From Streptomyces puniciscabiei (GTDB lineage: Bacteria; Actinomycetota; Actinomycetes; Streptomycetales; Streptomycetaceae): 64,000 nucleotides of DNA. A program made the position numbers and the translations under genes. The DNA lies in contig NZ_VFNX01000001.1 of assembly GCF_006715785.1 (NCBI RefSeq), positions 6,180,001-6,244,000 on the forward strand. The letters are read 5' to 3'. This document shows positions 43,627 to 52,589 of the stretch, piece by piece. The notes beneath the pieces are model-generated. The model was not told where the DNA came from and searched no databases. It saw only the letters and a program-made list of their open reading frames with translations. Positions within the stretch are counted from its first letter, which is position 1. Every line of letters starts with the position of its first letter.

Positions 43627-44142
43627 ATGGCTCGATACGCGGACACAGGCGCGCTGGAGTGGGTGGAATCGGGCGGCGGCCCGCTGATAGCCGTCCCGGA
43701 GACGGTGCTGCCGTTCTGGGCGGGCGCCGACAGCGAGGAGCTGGACACGGACTACGACCGGGCGTGCGAGGTCGACGGTCACATCGGCCTGCTGCCCGTC
43801 GGTGACAGCGCGGCCCTGGTGTTCGGCGACGAACCCGCCGCCACCTCGTACCTGCCGGACAACGCCACCTTCGTACGGTGGTCCGCCGCGAACTCCGAGG
43901 CGGAGCTCCTCGCCGGTGTCCCCCTCGCCCTGGACGCGGCGGTGTGGGGGAGCGAGGTGCACTGGCGGGTACCCGGCCCGGTGCTGCTGTTCGACTCCGC
44001 CTGGCCGGGGCGGGCGGCCGGGCGCAACGAGCACCTCAGGGTGCCGCTCCAGGCGGGCACGTACGCGGTGCGCGCAGCCTACGTCCAGCCCGGTCCGGAG
44101 ACCTGGCTCGGCCTGGTGCAACTCCGCCGCCTCGGCCACTGA
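43627..44142 (+). CDS. Immunity protein 21-like (Imm21) protein
   Basis: A 171-aa protein taken from ATG 43627 (MARYADTGALEWVESGGG); a longer frame begins at 43588 inside the rhodanese gene. The pattern of a WVESGGGPLIAVPE start followed by LPVGDSAALVFGDEPAATSYLP resembles the Imm21 family of polymorphic-toxin immunity proteins. No toxin gene is nearby. It follows the rhodanese gene by 26 bases. Confidence 0.6.
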   Translation: MARYADTGALEWVESGGGPLIAVPETVLPFWAGADSEELDTDYDRACEVDGHIGLLPVGDSAALVFGDEPAATSYLPDNATFVRWSAANSEAELLAGVPLALDAAVWGSEVHWRVPGPVLLFDSAWPGRAAGRNEHLRVPLQAGTYAVRAAYVQPGPETWLGLVQLRRLGH

Positions 44143-44160
44143 CCGGACCGCCGGCGACGG

Positions 44161-45387
44161 TCAACCGAGGCTGTCGAACGCGATGTTGAGGTGCCTGGGG
44201 CCGCGCAGTACCGCGTTCTGCCGGTACGGCGGCGGGTCCTCGACCAGACGGGGATTCTCCAGCCGCCGGGCCAGCTCGGACAGGGCGATCTGAGCCTCGA
44301 GACGGGCCAGCGGCGCCCCGAAGCAGATGTGGATGCCGCTCCCGAAGCCGAGGTGCTGGATGTCCTGGCGGTCCGGGTCGAAGCGGTCGGGGTCCGTGAA
44401 CCGCTCCGGGTCCCGGTTGCCCGCGGCGAGCACCAGCCAGATCCGCGAGCCCTTGGGAATGGTGATGCCGCGCACCTCGATGTCGGTGATGCAGGTGCGT
44501 TGCGGCAGGAGCTGGACCGGCGGCTCGTAGCGCAGCAGTTCCTCCACGATCCTGACCGACAGGCCGGGATCGCTGCGCAGCCGCTGCAGGACCTCCGGGT
44601 GGCGCAGCAGCGTGAGCATGCCGTTCGTGATGAGGTTGACGGTCGTCTCATGACCGGCGATGAGCAGCAGCACCGCCGTGCTGAGGATCTCCATCGTCGT
44701 CATCGCGCCGTCCGGACCGCTGCTGTTCACGAGGTCGGACAGCAGGTCGTCGCGGGGTTCTTTGGCGCGCTGTTCCACCAGCCCGTTCAGGTACATGCCG
44801 AGCTGCAGCCGTGACTCCTGCGCGGCCCGCTCGGACTCGGCGCTCGTGCGGGCGTCGGGGTCGAGGCCGGCCACGATCGGGTCGACCAAGGACCGGAAGC
44901 GGGGCTCGTCCTCGCGCGGCACCCCGAGCAGCCGGCAGATCACCGTCACCGGGAAGGGGTAGGCGAACTGGTCGACCAGGTCGATCTGCCGCGCGTCCCC
45001 GAAGCCGTCGATCAGTCCGGTGACGATCTCACCCAGTTCGCCCCGCATGTTCTCGATCCGGTGCGGCCGGTGCGGTGGCCCGAAGGAGCTGTTGGCGATC
45101 CTGCGCAACCGGTCGTGCTCCGGCGGGTCGAGCCGGAGCATGCTGGGGGGTAGCCCCGTCGCCTCCGGCCCGGACAGCTCGTCGTCCCCGGCGGCGATCA
45201 GGTTGGCCGCGTCGGAGCTGATCCGCGGGTCGTGCAGCAGCGCCTCGATGTCGTAGTACGAGCTGATGACGTAGGGGCCGTCCTCCTCGTGGAGCACCGG
45301 GGTCTTGCGGAGTTCCTCGTAGACCGGATACGGGTTGGCGCGGTTCGCGAAGTCGGTGATCTGGCGCAACATCGAGGCGTGCGGCAT
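44161..45387 (-). CDS. Cytochrome P450
   Basis: A 408-aa bacterial class I P450. The start is the ATG at 45387; the longer frame overlaps the reductase gene. The I-helix oxygen-binding motif LIAGHETTVN is near residue 245, the K-helix ELLR near 285 and the heme loop FGSGIHICFG near 350 with the axial cysteine. It is the last gene of a ferredoxin-reductase-P450 operon, so both electron partners are supplied in cis. The substrate is unknown. Confidence 0.92.
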   Translation of the reverse strand: MPHASMLRQITDFANRANPYPVYEELRKTPVLHEEDGPYVISSYYDIEALLHDPRISSDAANLIAAGDDELSGPEATGLPPSMLRLDPPEHDRLRRIANSSFGPPHRPHRIENMRGELGEIVTGLIDGFGDARQIDLVDQFAYPFPVTVICRLLGVPREDEPRFRSLVDPIVAGLDPDARTSAESERAAQESRLQLGMYLNGLVEQRAKEPRDDLLSDLVNSSGPDGAMTTMEILSTAVLLLIAGHETTVNLITNGMLTLLRHPEVLQRLRSDPGLSVRIVEELLRYEPPVQLLPQRTCITDIEVRGITIPKGSRIWLVLAAGNRDPERFTDPDRFDPDRQDIQHLGFGSGIHICFGAPLARLEAQIALSELARRLENPRLVEDPPPYRQNAVLRGPRHLNIAFDSLG

Positions 45388-45421
45388 GGCAGGTCCTTGA
45401 AGCGTCGGGCCCGGACGGCGG

Positions 45422-46813
45422 TCAGTGGCGGGCGGGGTGGAAGAGCAGCTGCTGGTCGGCCGGTGAGTAGCCACTGAGGGTGACCATGGGGCCGTGGGTG
45501 GGCAGGGACGGGTCGGGGAAGTCGGCGTCCACCGGCTGGCGTCCCTCGGGACGCCGGTCCACCGTCGGGTACTCCACCGGGAACGGCGCTCCCCGTTCGA
45601 TCTGCCGTGCGTAGAACTCCAGCCACCGGGTGTTGTCGAAGGTCACCGCGGCGATGACGCGGCCCTGGTAGCCGTAGACGCCGACGAAGCGGCGTTCGGC
45701 CAGCGAACCCTGCGTGATCATGAGCTGCTCGCCCATGGGCGGCACACCGACCGACTTGATGTTCACACCGAACATCGACGACCAGAAGGCGGGCATCCAC
45801 AGGTGCGGGCGCCGCTCGGCGCCGTGGCAGACCATGTTGTGCGCAGCCGTCTCCGCCTGCGCGACGGCGTTGCCCCAGTGCTCCAGCGACAGGAACTGGT
45901 AACCGAACAGCGCGTGCGGCGAGCGTGCGACGTCACCCGCCACGAAGACGTCGTCGGTGACGATGCCCCGGAAGTCGAAGGCCCGGCAGCCCGCGTCACA
46001 GGCGACACCCCGGGGCCCGGCCCCCAGCCCCGACCCGGTCAGCCAGTCGGTATTGCGCAGCGAACCCAGCGACACCACCACCACGTCCGCCTCGACGACA
46101 CTCCCGTCGGACAGATGCACGGTCCGCACCCGGCCGACCGAGTCGCCCTCCAGGGCGGTCACCGTGATCCCGGTGCGCAGGTCCACCCCGTTCTCGGTCT
46201 GCAGGTCGGCGGCGACCGCGCCGATCACCCCGCCGAGGGCGCCCACGAGCGGCGCCCCGGCGCGTTCCGCCACGGTGACGGGCAGCCCCATCTCCCGGCA
46301 GGCCGACGCGACCTCCGAACCGGCGAAGCCCGCGCCGATGACGAACACCCGGCGCGGCCCCGCCTTCAGCCGCCGGTACAGATCGGCCGCGTCGTCCCGG
46401 GTCCGCAGCAGGCAGACGCCGTCCAGCCGGGCCTCGTCCTCCTTCGGCCAGGGCCGGGCGCGCACGCCGGTCGCGATCAGCAGCCGGTCGTACTCCACCT
46501 CGTCGCCGTCGGCCAGCCGGACCCGTCTGGCGGTCAGATCCAGACCGGTGGCCGCGACGCCGAGCCGCCATTTGGCGTCGATCTCCCGCCGGTGCGGCAG
46601 CTCGGTGCGGTGCGGGGACGCCTTGCCCAGCAGGACCGACTTGGACAGCGGCGGCCGGTCGTACGGCTCGTACGGCTCGTCGCCGATCAGGGTCAGCTCG
46701 CCGGCGAAGCCCTCGGCGCGCAGCGTCTCTGCGGCCCGCAGGCCCGCCAGCGAGGCACCGACGATCACGATCCGGCCTTCGAGCCTGAGCCAGTCGACGT
46801 AGTCAGCGGGCAT
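45422..46813 (-). CDS. FAD-dependent ferredoxin reductase
   Basis: A 463-aa pyridine nucleotide-disulfide-type reductase. The FAD site IVIVGASLAGLRAAETLR is near residue 15. The NAD(P) site VFVIGAGFAGSEVASACR is near 158. FVAGDVAR near 300 is the second FAD motif. A C-terminal reductase-type domain follows. It overlaps the ferredoxin gene by 11 bp and precedes the P450 gene by 34 bases, so it should pass electrons from NAD(P)H to that ferredoxin. Confidence 0.9.
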   Translation of the reverse strand: MPADYVDWLRLEGRIVIVGASLAGLRAAETLRAEGFAGELTLIGDEPYEPYDRPPLSKSVLLGKASPHRTELPHRREIDAKWRLGVAATGLDLTARRVRLADGDEVEYDRLLIATGVRARPWPKEDEARLDGVCLLRTRDDAADLYRRLKAGPRRVFVIGAGFAGSEVASACREMGLPVTVAERAGAPLVGALGGVIGAVAADLQTENGVDLRTGITVTALEGDSVGRVRTVHLSDGSVVEADVVVVSLGSLRNTDWLTGSGLGAGPRGVACDAGCRAFDFRGIVTDDVFVAGDVARSPHALFGYQFLSLEHWGNAVAQAETAAHNMVCHGAERRPHLWMPAFWSSMFGVNIKSVGVPPMGEQLMITQGSLAERRFVGVYGYQGRVIAAVTFDNTRWLEFYARQIERGAPFPVEYPTVDRRPEGRQPVDADFPDPSLPTHGPMVTLSGYSPADQQLLFHPARH

Positions 46814-47033
46814 CGGACGCCTCCCCCGCGTCCCCCATGCCGTCCAGCCCGTCCGCGGTGATCGCCTGCACCGGGCAGGCGGCGACGGCGCGGGCCAGCC
46901 GTTCCCGCTGCTCCTCCGGGGCGTGCGGGTTGTAGATCAACGCCTCGTCGCCGTGCATGGCGAAGACGTCGGGCGCGAGGAACGCGCACTGGGCGTAGCC
47001 CTGACATTTGTTGAGGTCGACGACGAGCCGCAT
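46803..47033 (-). CDS. 3Fe-4S-type ferredoxin
   Basis: A 76-aa ferredoxin from ATG 47033, with a purine-rich ribosome binding site. The cysteine pattern CQGYAQC (C-x5-C) and a later CPVQAI fits the three-cysteine 3Fe-4S ferredoxins that serve actinobacterial P450s. It is the first gene of the three-gene electron transfer operon. Confidence 0.9.
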   Translation of the reverse strand: MRLVVDLNKCQGYAQCAFLAPDVFAMHGDEALIYNPHAPEEQRERLARAVAACPVQAITADGLDGMGDAGEASDAR

Positions 47034-47178
47034 CGGCGCTCCGCCCTTCCGGTGGCCAGGTCCGGTGCGCGCCGGCCGTGTCGCGCGGCATTCCCGGACG
47101 GCGGTCATGTCCCGTTTGCCAGCATGGGTGCGGTGCGGCGAGATCGCCCGTCGGGCCATCCGTCCGGGCGGTGGCCAC

Positions 47179-47196
47179 GTCCGGGCGCGCCCGGAC
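47179..47196. terminator. GC-rich palindrome behind the membrane protein gene
   Basis: GTCCGGGC and GCCCGGAC (47179-47186, 47189-47196) are perfect complements and lie seven bases past the stop of the minus-strand membrane protein gene at 47203. Confidence 0.45.
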
Positions 47197-47202
47197 GACC
47201 CG

Positions 47203-47880
47203 TCACGCCCGGGACGCGGGACGTGGGCGCGGGCGACCGCCGGCCAGGAGGATGTACAGGCCGAGCACCAGCGACCAGGCGGGGAAGACCAGCTCCGACC
47301 ACGGCACGTTGCTCGAGACGAACAGCAGCGTCAGGGCGGTGAGAGCGCCCAGGGCGGTGAGCCGGCGGGGCAGGACCCCGAGACGGTGGCCGATCGCCGA
47401 CACGGCGGACACGAAGACGGCCGCCATCCGCATCGCGTACCCCACCATCATCGTGTACGCGAAGTGGCGGCCGAAGTCCCAGTACGCGGCCGACGGCGCC
47501 GTGCCGGCCGGGTGGCCGACCGAGAGCACGGCACCGGCGGCCGCGGCGCCGCCGAACATCGTGGCCGTGAAGACCAGGCCGCTGCCCAGGAACACGGTGG
47601 CCAGAAACCGGTCCTCGGCCGCACCGACGTGCGCCCGGATCGCGCCCATGAACCACAGGAAGAAGATGCCGGCGAACGGCACGAGCGCGAGGGCCGTCCG
47701 CAGCGCGTCGCGCCGCGCGGACTTCGTGAATCCCTGGGCGGTGACCGCGCCGGCTCCCTGCGGCACCCCCAGCCGGACGAGGACGATCGCCGCTCCCAGC
47801 AGCAGCGCGAACAGGACTCCGGCCAGGCCGGCGGCCCGCGGCGTCCGAAGCGCCTGCTGCGCCGACCTCTTCCGCGGCAT
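47203..47880 (-). CDS. Six-helix integral membrane protein
   Basis: A 225-aa protein from ATG 47880 with GGAGG upstream. It has about five or six hydrophobic helices (for example LAGVLFALLLGAAIVLV, LALVPFAGIFFLWFM, LTALGALTALTLLFV) and a basic first loop. I do not recognise a family with certainty. It lies head-to-head with the SDR gene at 48067. Confidence 0.75.
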   Translation of the reverse strand: MPRKRSAQQALRTPRAAGLAGVLFALLLGAAIVLVRLGVPQGAGAVTAQGFTKSARRDALRTALALVPFAGIFFLWFMGAIRAHVGAAEDRFLATVFLGSGLVFTATMFGGAAAAGAVLSVGHPAGTAPSAAYWDFGRHFAYTMMVGYAMRMAAVFVSAVSAIGHRLGVLPRRLTALGALTALTLLFVSSNVPWSELVFPAWSLVLGLYILLAGGRPRPRPASRA

Positions 47881-48066
47881 ACCGCCCCGCCTCCTCCGCA
47901 TCGCCTCCGGCACCAGCTAGCCCCCACCCGCCCACCCCTGCCACCGGGGACGGCCGGACGGCCGAGCGGTGTGCGGTGATGGGGGAGCGGGCACGGCTTT
48001 GCGGTGTCCGGCCCCCGCCCTCAATTCGCTCGCGTCCGTGCCCCCAGCCTCCTAAGGTGGGCCGCC

Positions 48067-48909
48067 ATGTCTGCGAACAAGGTCCCCGCCCCGGAAGAAC
48101 TGCGGCGCGACCCGTTGCCCCTGCGTGGTCGTACCGCCCTGGTGACCGGGGCGAGTCGGCGGGCCGGGATCGGGCATGCGGTGGCGCGGCGGTTGGCGGC
48201 GTACGGGGCGAGCGTGTATCTGCACCATCATGTGCCGCACGACGCCGCCATGCCGTGGGGCGCGGACCGTCCCGAAGCCGTGGCCGAGTCCGTGCGGGCG
48301 GTGCTCGGCGCCCCCGGGGCCCGCGTCGTCGCCGGACCGGGTGACCTCGCCGGCCCGGCGGAACCGGCCCGGCTCGTCGACACCGTCGTCCAGGAGTTCG
48401 GGCGTCTGGACATCCTCGTCGCCAACCACGCCCTCAGCGGCTCGGACGGCACCCTGGACGAGATCGACGCGGCGATGCTCGACGCGCACTGGGCGGTCGA
48501 CACCCGCTCGGTCCTGCTTCTCGTCCAGGCCTACGCCCGCTCGCGTGCGCGGCTGGGCGACGGTGCTCCCGGCGGCCGGGTGGTGCTGATGACCTCCGGA
48601 CAGGACCTCGGCGGCGGCATGCCGGACGAGATCGCCTACGCCCTCCAGAAGGGCGCCCTCGCTTCGATCACCCGCTCCCTGGCCGGCTCGCTCGCCGGGC
48701 GGGGCATCACGGTGAACGCGGTCAACCCCGGCCCGGTGGACACCGGTTACGCAGGCGGCGACGTCCACGCATCCGTCGCCGCTCGCTTCCCCGGCGGACG
48801 CTGGGGCCTGCCCGACGACCCGGCCCGCCTCATCGCGTGGCTGGCCACCGACGAGGCGGGCTGGATCACGGGGGAGGTCATCAACTCGGAAGGGGGCTTC
48901 CGTCGTTGA
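48067..48909 (+). CDS. Short-chain dehydrogenase/reductase
   Basis: A 280-aa Rossmann enzyme from ATG 48067. The cofactor motif TGASRRAGIG is near residue 28, NHAL near 126, and the catalytic segment reads MTSGQDLGGGMPDEIAYALQKGAL with the Ser-x-Tyr-xxx-Lys arrangement (Tyr, Lys near 195-199). It ends in the SDR tail GEVINSEGGF. The substrate is unknown. Confidence 0.87.
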   Translation: MSANKVPAPEELRRDPLPLRGRTALVTGASRRAGIGHAVARRLAAYGASVYLHHHVPHDAAMPWGADRPEAVAESVRAVLGAPGARVVAGPGDLAGPAEPARLVDTVVQEFGRLDILVANHALSGSDGTLDEIDAAMLDAHWAVDTRSVLLLVQAYARSRARLGDGAPGGRVVLMTSGQDLGGGMPDEIAYALQKGALASITRSLAGSLAGRGITVNAVNPGPVDTGYAGGDVHASVAARFPGGRWGLPDDPARLIAWLATDEAGWITGEVINSEGGFRR

Positions 48910-48919
48910 GGCCGGGCCG

Positions 48920-50611
48920 TCAGAGCCGGGACAGCTCGTCCACCAGGTCGTCCAGGCCCAGCGAACCCTGCGACAGCGCCGCCATGTGCCAGGCCTTCAG
49001 GTCGAACGCGTCGCCGTGCCGCTCGCGCGCCTTCTCGCGGCCCAGCAGCCACGCCCGCTCACCGAGCTTGTAGCCGATCGCCTGCCCCGGAATCGTCAGG
49101 TACCGGGTCAGCTCGCTCTCCACGAAGTCCGCCGGACGGCTGCTGTGCGCACCGAAGAACTCCTGCGCCAGCTCCGGCGTCCACCGCTCACCGGGGTGGA
49201 ACGGCGAGTCGGCGGGGATCTCCAGCTCCAGGTGCATGCCGATGTCCACGATCACCCGGGCCGCCCGCATCATCTGCGCGTCCAGGTAGCCGAGCCGCTC
49301 CTCGGCATTGGTGAGGTAGCCCAGCTCGTCCATCAGCCGCTCCGCGTACAGCGCCCAGCCCTCGGCGTTGGCGCTCACCCCGCCGATCGTCGCCTGGTAG
49401 CGGGAGAGGTTCTCGGCCACGTGCGCCCACTGCGCGAGCTGGAGGTGATGCCCGGGCACGCCCTCGTGGTACCAGGTCGAGACGAGGTCGTACACCGGGA
49501 AACGGGTCTGTCCCATGGTGGGCAGCCAGGTGCGGCCGGGGCGGGAGAAGTCCTCGGACGGAGCCGTGTAGTAGGGGGCCGCCGCACCGCCGGGAGGGGC
49601 GATCCGCGACTCCACCTCCCGCACCCGCTCGGCGAGTTCGAAGTGCGTGCCGTCCAGGTCCTCGATGGCCTTGTCCATCAGGCCCTGCAGCCACTCCCGC
49701 ACCTCCTCCACGCCCTCGATGTGCCGGCCGTGTTCGTCGAGGTGGGCGAGCGCCACCCAGGGCGTCTCGGCGCCGGGCAGGATCTTCTCCGCCTCCAGCC
49801 TCATCTCGCCGAGGATCCGGTGGAACTCCGACCAGCCGTACGCGTACGCCTCGTCCAGGTCCAGGTCGGTGCCGTTGAAGTAGCGGGACCAGCGTGCGTA
49901 CCGTTCGCGGCCCACCGTGTTCGGGGCGCCCTCGATCGACGGCGCGTACACGTCCCGGAGCCAGTCCCGCAGCTCGACCAGGGCGCCGGTCGCCGCGCGG
50001 GCCGCCTCGTCCAGCTCCGCGCGCAGCGCCTCGGGACCGGCGGCGGCGAAGTCCTCGTACCAGCCGCGGCCCGTGCCGTCCGTGTCTATCCACTCGGTGA
50101 GCTGATCGATGTACGTCGCCGTCGGCCGCGGCGCCCCGAACAGCTTGCGGTCCAGGCCGAGTTGAAGAGACTCACGGTAGCCCGCGAGCGCGTCCGGCAC
50201 CGCGCGCAGCCGCTCGGCGATCGCCGCCCAGTCCTCGTCGGTCTGCGCCGGCGTGACCGTGAAGATGTCGCGCACCGAGTGACCGGGCGTGTCCATGTTG
50301 CCGATCCGGCGCAGATGCTCGTCCGTGTCGTGGATGGCGAGTTCGGCGGTCAGCCGTTCCCGCAGCAGCCGCCCGCAGCGCCGCTCCACGTCACTGTCCG
50401 CCCCCGGCTGCCGCTCCGCCTCGTCCAGCTTCGCGAGCGTGGTCCGCGCCAGCTCCGCGAGGGCCTCCTGGCCTGCGGGCGAGTAGTCGGGCAGCCGGCT
50501 CGAACTCTCCCTCACACCGAGGTAGGTACCGGTGACCGGGTCGAGTGCGATGAGATCGTCCACGTACGCGTCTGCCACCTGGCGGGGCAGCGGGCTCTTG
50601 GTCTCAGACAT
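48920..50611 (-). CDS. DUF885 family putative zinc metallopeptidase
   Basis: A 563-aa helical protein. The DUF885 signature WYHEGVPGHHLQLAQ near residue 385 carries the HExxxxH zinc-ligand pattern, and MDELGYLTNAEERLGYLDAQMM follows. No signal peptide is evident. Members are thought to be peptidases or carboxypeptidase-like enzymes. It converges on the SDR gene. Confidence 0.88.
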   Translation of the reverse strand: MSETKSPLPRQVADAYVDDLIALDPVTGTYLGVRESSSRLPDYSPAGQEALAELARTTLAKLDEAERQPGADSDVERRCGRLLRERLTAELAIHDTDEHLRRIGNMDTPGHSVRDIFTVTPAQTDEDWAAIAERLRAVPDALAGYRESLQLGLDRKLFGAPRPTATYIDQLTEWIDTDGTGRGWYEDFAAAGPEALRAELDEAARAATGALVELRDWLRDVYAPSIEGAPNTVGRERYARWSRYFNGTDLDLDEAYAYGWSEFHRILGEMRLEAEKILPGAETPWVALAHLDEHGRHIEGVEEVREWLQGLMDKAIEDLDGTHFELAERVREVESRIAPPGGAAAPYYTAPSEDFSRPGRTWLPTMGQTRFPVYDLVSTWYHEGVPGHHLQLAQWAHVAENLSRYQATIGGVSANAEGWALYAERLMDELGYLTNAEERLGYLDAQMMRAARVIVDIGMHLELEIPADSPFHPGERWTPELAQEFFGAHSSRPADFVESELTRYLTIPGQAIGYKLGERAWLLGREKARERHGDAFDLKAWHMAALSQGSLGLDDLVDELSRL

Positions 50612-50663
50612 GCGCCCATCCTCGTACGAGAAGGATCAGCGCGTCACCCGCGTTTCACGCGAT

Positions 50664-51149
50664 TCAGCTCTGGGCGTGGCCGGGCGGGAGCAGCGGCCCG
50701 CACTCCCACTGCTGGAAGATCAAGCGGGTCTCCACCCGGGCCACCTCGCGCCGCGCGGTGAACTCGTCGAGCACCAGCCGTTGCAGATCGGCCATGTCCG
50801 CGACGGCCACATGCACCAGATAGTCGTCCGGCCCGGTCAGATGGAACACCGTCCGCGCCTCCGGCAGCGCCCGGATCCGCTCCACGAACGGGCCGACCAG
50901 CTCCCGGCGGTGCGGCCGTACCTGCACGGACAGCAGCGCCTGGAGTCCGCGGCCGATCTTGGCCGGATCCAGCTCCAGCCGGTGGCCGAGGATCACGCCG
51001 GAGCGGCGCAGCCGGGTCACCCGGTCCAGGCAGGTCGACGGTGCCACGCCCACCTGAGCTGCGAGGTCGCGGTAGGTGGTCCGGGCGTCGTTCTGCAGCA
51101 GCCGCAGCAGATGGAGATCCACCGGATCCAGTACGACAGATTCGGCCAT
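50664..51149 (-). CDS. Lrp/AsnC-family regulator divergent from transsulfuration enzyme
   Basis: A 161-aa regulator. The helix-turn-helix (LLRLLQNDARTTYRDLAAQV to APSTCLDRVTRLRRSGVI) and RAM domain (VFHLTGPDDYLVHVAV) are typical. Its start codon lies inside a perfect 17-bp palindrome, an expected site for autoregulation. It faces a PLP-dependent sulfur amino-acid enzyme. Confidence 0.9.
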   Translation of the reverse strand: MAESVVLDPVDLHLLRLLQNDARTTYRDLAAQVGVAPSTCLDRVTRLRRSGVILGHRLELDPAKIGRGLQALLSVQVRPHRRELVGPFVERIRALPEARTVFHLTGPDDYLVHVAVADMADLQRLVLDEFTARREVARVETRLIFQQWECGPLLPPGHAQS

Positions 51150-51200
51150 TGGCCGAACGTAGCACGGTGTTCGATTCCGGTGAACCGTTCGCTGTTCACC
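51141..51200. promoter_or_regulatory. Lrp operator candidates between divergent genes
   Basis: TTCGGCCATTGGCCGAA (51141-51157) is a perfect 17-bp palindrome covering the regulator start codon. GGTGAAC-N8-GTTCACC spans 51179-51200, just before the enzyme start at 51210. Confidence 0.5.
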
Positions 51201-51209
51201 CTTCCGCCC

Positions 51210-52409
51210 ATGGACACAGCGAGCACCGGTGCCTACGACGGCGTACGCACCGCATCGAGAGCCCTGGCCACGGAAGCCGTGCACGCCGGCCGCGACGACC
51301 TCGCCCGCCAGGGCCTGCACGCCCCGCCGATCGACCTGTCGACCACCTACCCCTCGTACGACAGCCGCGGTGAGGCCGCCCGCATCGACGCCTTCGCCAC
51401 CGACGGCGCCGACCCGGTCGGACCCCCCGTCTACGGCCGTCTCGGCAACCCGACCGTCGCCCGCTTCGAAACCGCCCTGGCCCGACTGGAGGGCACCGAG
51501 TCCGCGGTCGCCTTCGCCAGCGGGATGGCGGCGCTCAGCGCGGTCCTGCTGGCCCGCGCCGCCATGGGCCTGCGGCACGTGGTCGCGGTACGGCCCCTGT
51601 ACGGCTGCAGCGACCACCTGCTCACCGCCGGGCTGCTCGGCACCGAGGTCACCTGGACGGACCCGGCCGGCATCACCGACGCGCTGCGCCCGGACACCGG
51701 CCTGGTGATGGTCGAGTCCCCGGCCAACCCCACCCTCGCCGAACTCGATCTGCGGGCCGTCGCGCACGCCTGCGGTTCGGTCCCGCTGCTCGCCGACAAC
51801 ACCTTCGCCACGCCCGTGCTCCAGCGCCCGGCCGAGCACGGTGCGCGCCTGGTGCTGCACAGCGCCACCAAGTACCTCGGCGGCCATGGCGATGTGCTGG
51901 CCGGTGTGGTCGCCTGCGACGAGGAGTTCGCGGGCCGGCTACGGCAGATACGGTTCGCCACCGGTGGCGTGCTGCATCCGCTGGCGGGCTATCTGCTGCT
52001 GAGGGGACTGTCCACGCTCCCGGTGCGGGTGCGGGCCGCCTCCGCGAACGCCGCCGAACTGGCCCGCCGGCTCGCCGCCGATCCGCGGGTGGCCCGTGTC
52101 CACTATCCGCGCATCGGCGGCGCGATGATCGCCTTCGAGGTGCACGGCGATCCGCACGAGGTCATCTCCCGGGTCCGGCTCGTCACCCCGGCGGTGAGCC
52201 TCGGCAGCGTCGACACGCTCATCCAGCACCCCGCCTCCATCAGCCACCGCATCGTCGACGCGGACGACCGGCGCGGGGCGGGGGTGAGTGATCGGTTGCT
52301 GCGGTTGTCCGTCGGACTGGAGGACGTGGACGATCTGTGGGGGGACCTGGATCAGGCGCTGGGGGAGCCCACCCGGATGCCGGTGCCGCTGCGGGAAGCG
52401 GTGCGCTGA
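51210..52409 (+). CDS. PLP-dependent transsulfuration enzyme (methionine gamma-lyase/cystathionine family)
   Basis: A 399-aa Cys/Met metabolism PLP enzyme. AVHAGRDD opens the fold, YGRLGNPTVARFETALARLEG near residue 75 and SATKYLGGH near 223 carry the conserved residues, the latter with the PLP lysine. It either cleaves methionine/cystathionine or forms cystathionine; the sequence alone does not decide. Divergent Lrp control suggests an amino-acid-induced lyase. Confidence 0.85.
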   Translation: MDTASTGAYDGVRTASRALATEAVHAGRDDLARQGLHAPPIDLSTTYPSYDSRGEAARIDAFATDGADPVGPPVYGRLGNPTVARFETALARLEGTESAVAFASGMAALSAVLLARAAMGLRHVVAVRPLYGCSDHLLTAGLLGTEVTWTDPAGITDALRPDTGLVMVESPANPTLAELDLRAVAHACGSVPLLADNTFATPVLQRPAEHGARLVLHSATKYLGGHGDVLAGVVACDEEFAGRLRQIRFATGGVLHPLAGYLLLRGLSTLPVRVRAASANAAELARRLAADPRVARVHYPRIGGAMIAFEVHGDPHEVISRVRLVTPAVSLGSVDTLIQHPASISHRIVDADDRRGAGVSDRLLRLSVGLEDVDDLWGDLDQALGEPTRMPVPLREAVR

Positions 52410-52499
52410 GCGGTCGCGGTCTGCCCTGGTGGCGCCGGGTCGGCACCGTCGGCCACCGCGTTCGCGGGGGATTCGAGGGGCGGCCGGTGCGAAGGGAGA

Positions 52500-52526
52500 G
52501 CGGCCCGGCGGACGGCGCCGGGCCGC
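52500..52526. terminator. Hairpin between transsulfuration and GNAT genes
   Basis: An 11-bp perfect stem (52500-52510 with 52516-52526, loop of five) lies between two convergent genes. The rest of the 180-base gap holds nothing I recognise. Confidence 0.65.
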
Positions 52527-52589
52527 AGCCAGTGCGTGACCGGCGCCGACCAGGAGGGGCCGGGCCGGCCGCGCCTTCGTGTCCCTGCG

